Shown: positions 61,402 to 64,000 of the stretch, one piece after another
How the letters are laid out: every line of letters begins with the position of its first letter
Numbering within the stretch: the stretch's first letter is position 1
Origin: Perilla frutescens
Lineage: Eukaryota; Streptophyta; Magnoliopsida; Lamiales; Lamiaceae
Direction of reading: 5' to 3'
Assembly (NCBI GenBank): GCA_026008535.1
Contig: BRKX01000011.1
Span: forward strand, 17,306,001 to 17,370,000
Length of the DNA stretch: 64,000 nt
The notes under the pieces: generated by a model
Told to the model about the DNA's origin: nothing
The model's input: only the letters and a program-made list of their open reading frames with translations
The model's database searches: none
Position numbers and translations under genes: made by a program

Positions 61402-61584
61402 GTCAAGGGTAACCCGCAGCCTCTACTGATGTGCGCACTGAGTAAATTCCGTCTCTATGTAATAGCCTGCAAACCACATAGGGGAGATTAATCATACTTG
61501 GCAAGTGGTGTTGGTAGTGGGATTCGAATTTGAGACATTTGACCTCAAGATAACATCACTCCACCACTAGGCCATCCCAAGGGG
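61402..61584 (-). mobile_element. tRNA-derived SINE
   Basis: On the minus strand the 5' part has an A box TGGCCTAGTGG and a B-box-like AATTCGAATCC about 35 bp downstream. The 3' end is TTGAC followed by an A run (plus-strand T run at 61393-61401). ATATTGTA lies on both sides (61385-61392 and 61587-61594), the target duplication. This is the structure of plant SINEs copied by LINE machinery. Confidence 0.85.
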
Positions 61585-61594
61585 ACATATTGTA

Positions 61595-62588
61595 ATTTTT
61601 TGTTTGTATGAATGAATGGAGTTATAGTTCTTGTGTTTGCAAAAACAAAAGGGATCGGAATATTTTTATTTAATTTTTTACCTAATAATTTTCCCTTTTA
61701 TTTTCTCAAAATGATTCGTGAATAATTTTCTCCTTAATTTTATTTTCTGAGACGTCTCATCTTACATTTATTGTCATATCTTATCTTTTCAAGTCTCTTA
61801 ACTTAGATAAAGATTGGTAAGAAAGTTAACATATACGATATTTTGTGTTAATTCAACAAATATTTGATTAGTGATTGGTAAGGAATGTCACTCTTTGATT
61901 GGACAAAAGAAAAGGTGATTAGTGATTGAGAAATGGCTTTAAACAAGAAATCAAGAATTTTAGTAGTTGGCTAAAGTTAATCCTAGTTAATGATTCCTTT
62001 TTATTTTCACAAAATAAGCTAGTTACAGTACGTCACCAAGCCCCACCACTTCCATAACTAATTTGGGGATTTGTTTTTCTCCAAAAACTATTAATTTATT
62101 TATTAAATGAATTATTCGTAAAATAAATAATTGAAACGACTTGTTTGACAAATATCTACATGGTCCATAAATCATTATGATTATTATCATAGAAGAAAGA
62201 TATATTGCTCCGACAAAAACCCTACATATGCATTATCAAATCAAACCTTAAAGAAAATATAGCTAGACTCTATATATATGTTAATCAACGTTTAATATAA
62301 TAATATTATGATCATTCAGAAAATAAAATTTTGCCGTTAACTAATTATTGGTTATTATGAGTGATTATATTTAGACTAAAAGTTTGAACTCCACTTTATT
62401 TATTTGATCTGCATTAAACTTTCATTTCGTTAATATATCCTTATTTGATATTCTTTGAAATTAATAATCTTTTTATTTTGAATCATTATAAAAGTATAGA
62501 AGGAAAATTTTATGTTTCCTAGTACATTAAACAAAATTTGTTAATCAGCGTAAAAATTAGGGGGAGACTATATTATGGGACATATATA
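61595..62588. other. No gene recognised
   Basis: AT-rich intergenic DNA with no clear repeats or coding text. Confidence 0.4.
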
Positions 62589-62590
62589 TA

Positions 62591-62850
62591 CTCCCTTCGT
62601 TTCATTATGATTGTTGTTTTAACTTTTTTATTTTGTGTCAAAATACTTGTTGTTTTATATATTTTCACACTCTCTCTCCCAACTTTAACCATTTCCCAAA
62701 CTTTATTTTAGGAAAATATAAGTGAATGAGATATTATGTTATATATATACACATATATATATATATGAGGGGTGTGTATATTAGTCCATGAAATTAATTG
62801 TCAATTCTAGATAAAAAAACTAAAACAACAATAAAAACAAAACATAGGGA

Positions 62851-62851
<1 letters not shown>
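62591..62851. mobile_element. Stowaway-type MITE (261 bp)
   Basis: The left end reads CTCCCTTCGTTTCATTATGA and the reverse complement of the right end reads CTCCCTATGTTTTGTTTTTA. Both continue into ATTGTTGTTTTA. TA on both sides (62589-62590, 62852-62853) is the Tc1/mariner target. The CTCCCT start is typical of Stowaway. Confidence 0.85.

Positions 62852-62887
<36 letters not shown>
62852..62887. repeat. (TA)n array left of the plastid insertion
   Basis: About 18 TA dinucleotides between the Stowaway MITE and the ycf2 segment. Confidence 0.9.
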
Positions 62888-62889
<2 letters not shown>

Positions 62890-62909
62890 TATTGGTTAGT
62901 TTATACACG

Positions 62910-63473
62910 GGTTTCATTAGATATCTTACAACTAGAATCCCTCTTTTTTCCGATCCAGTTCCTCCACCACCGCGAACCCCAGTTAGATTCAGGCATGCTA
63001 CACTTTTTAGTTATTGGGAGAACCCAAGTACTCTCTTTCGGATTCAGGAAACAACTCTCAAAGATCTTTTTTCCTTTTGGAAGATACATGAGCGAAACAA
63101 TCAACCTATTGATATTGGAAGACCCAACCGATTCTTCCAAGGTATCATTTCTGGGTCCAATGGAATTCATAGGTATAGGAAGAAGCCCCCTCAAATAGAG
63201 ATTTTTTCTTTCGACCATATTTCGATTGTTAATACGATATATAAGGACCGCTACTACAAATAGTATTACACCCTTGATTGTGAAATATCGATTGCTTGTT
63301 GAACCCTGTGAATTGCGTGAAAGTAGGATACTCAAAATTCGGGGGTCAAAGAGTTTTAGAAAACGTTCTTGGTGGAAAAAAATGTGAATGAAAGACCTCA
63401 CTGAATTGAATTGGATCCATGAATCTAAGAAATGGTGAGAATTCTTGATCTCTCTCAATATCTCTCGCAATTC
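62910..63473 (-). pseudogene. ycf2: Nuclear copy of chloroplast ycf2, N-terminal part
   Basis: The minus strand encodes text I recognise as the start of chloroplast Ycf2, from about residue 12 to about residue 200 (ELREILREIKN ... MVERKNLYL ... SNINRLIVSL ... WWRNWIGKKRDSSCK). The frame is open throughout, which fits a recent transfer from plastid to nucleus. It stops matching at NET near 62910, where sequence unrelated to ycf2 begins. The start codon region is missing, so no functional protein is expected. Ycf2 is an essential plastid AAA+-like protein of over 2000 residues; this is only a fragment. Confidence 0.92.
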
Positions 63474-63787
63474 CACAAAGTGGTGACGAAACGTATAACT
63501 TGTACAAATCTTTCCATTTTCCAAGTCGATACGATCCATTCGTTCGTAGAACTATTTACTCGATCGCAGGCATTTCTGGAACACCTCTAACAGAGGGACA
63601 AATAGTCAATTTTGAAAGAACTTATTGTCAACCTCTTTCAGACATGAATCTATCTGATTCAGAAGGGAAGAACTTACATCAGTATCTCAATTCAAACATG
63701 GGTTTGATTCACACTCCATGTTCTGAGTTACCATCCGAAAAGAGGAAAAAACGGAGTCTTTGTCTAAAGAAATGCGTTGAGAAAGGG

Positions 63788-63792
<5 letters not shown>
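63471..63792 (+). pseudogene. ycf2: Nuclear copy of chloroplast ycf2, internal part
   Basis: The plus strand encodes a later part of Ycf2, by my recollection around residues 1000-1100 (SGDETYNLYKSFHF ... GTPLTEGQIVNFERTY ... LCLKKCVEKGQ). It is in the opposite orientation to the adjoining N-terminal part. The two meet at 63471-63473 with a TTC that fits both. It ends in GGGCAAAT, where an AT array takes over. Two small in-frame losses (near QYLNSNM and CSELPS) relative to the chloroplast gene are apparent from memory. Confidence 0.9.

Positions 63793-63821
<29 letters not shown>
63790..63821. repeat. (AT)n array right of the plastid insertion
   Basis: About 16 AT dinucleotides directly after the ycf2 text, mirroring the array on the left. 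Confidence 0.9.
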
Positions 63822-63826
<5 letters not shown>

Positions 63827-64000
63827 GAATCAATAAAACCTCTCATTGTTTTGGATTTTAACTTATCAAATTATTTTTAGGGTGAATTATTTTGGTGAAC
63901 TATTACTTTTTCGCATATGCAATATAATTTTATTTTATTTTTTGTTGATAGATTAATTCATTTTTTGTTTTTATTTTATCGATTGTTATCTAAACTATAT
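63822..64000. other. No gene recognised
   Basis: AT-rich DNA to the end of the window. Confidence 0.4.

Noticed and set aside
61550..61584. tRNA gene suggested by A-box and B-box words
   Set aside because: No cloverleaf can be formed. The A-tail and flanking duplication show a SINE.
63500..63880. Open frame of 126 codons as a host gene
   Set aside because: It is internal chloroplast ycf2 text running into an AT microsatellite, with no start or end of its own.

Overview
The window is nuclear DNA from a flowering plant. It has GT-AG interrupted genes, a plant XTH gene, a nuclear copy of chloroplast ycf2 and many plant transposon families (Ty1/copia, solo LTRs, MULE, CACTA, hAT, PIF/Harbinger, Stowaway, SINE, LINE). 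The style is that of a eudicot; I cannot name the species from sequence alone. The base composition is AT-rich throughout. GC-rich patches are confined to exons and to certain LTR-like repeats.

Five protein-coding genes can be supported. Two are intronless RING-H2 E3 ligase candidates on the minus strand (14873-15529 and 21233-21892). They lie in a direct tandem segmental duplication (about 14837-19023 and 21171-23626). A ten-exon plus-strand gene (24394-28469) encodes an RFC3-like AAA+ clamp-loader paralogue with a long serine-rich N-terminal extension. It is convergent with a 13-exon minus-strand SEC23 gene of the COPII coat (31078-40502, 770 residues). A four-exon minus-strand XTH cell-wall enzyme gene (53970-57073, 341 residues) stands alone further on. 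I traced the SEC23, RFC3-like and XTH exons by splice sites and reading phase. One RFC3-like junction is ambiguous.

The rest is repeats. From 1 to 12.5 kb there are LTR-like and retroelement remnants, including two copies of one family in opposite orientation (about 5.3-6.2 kb and 11.5-12.45 kb) and a 483-bp hAT element with an 8-bp target duplication. From 12.95 to 14.5 kb lies a repeat holding a 21-22 bp minisatellite and a G-quadruplex motif. Duplicated copy A carries an 1811-bp Mutator-like element with a 10-bp target duplication; copy B preserves the unfilled site. From 41.4 to 51 kb there is a stack of nested retroelements: an LTR-like repeat is split by a decayed copia element (43950-50777), which is itself split by a 1384-bp TG...CA insertion. 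A probable PIF/Harbinger deletion derivative with a nested MITE lies at 51.5-53 kb. A solo LTR (58.6-59.9 kb), a SINE (61.4-61.6 kb) and a Stowaway MITE (62.6-62.85 kb) follow. The window closes with a chimeric chloroplast insertion: two distant pieces of ycf2 joined in opposite orientation between AT arrays (62910-63792).

I found no wholly new multi-gene system. The most informative features are the chimeric plastid insertion, the MULE with its natural empty site, the RFC3-like paralogue, and a recurring GC-rich quasi-palindromic block inside several LTR-like repeats.
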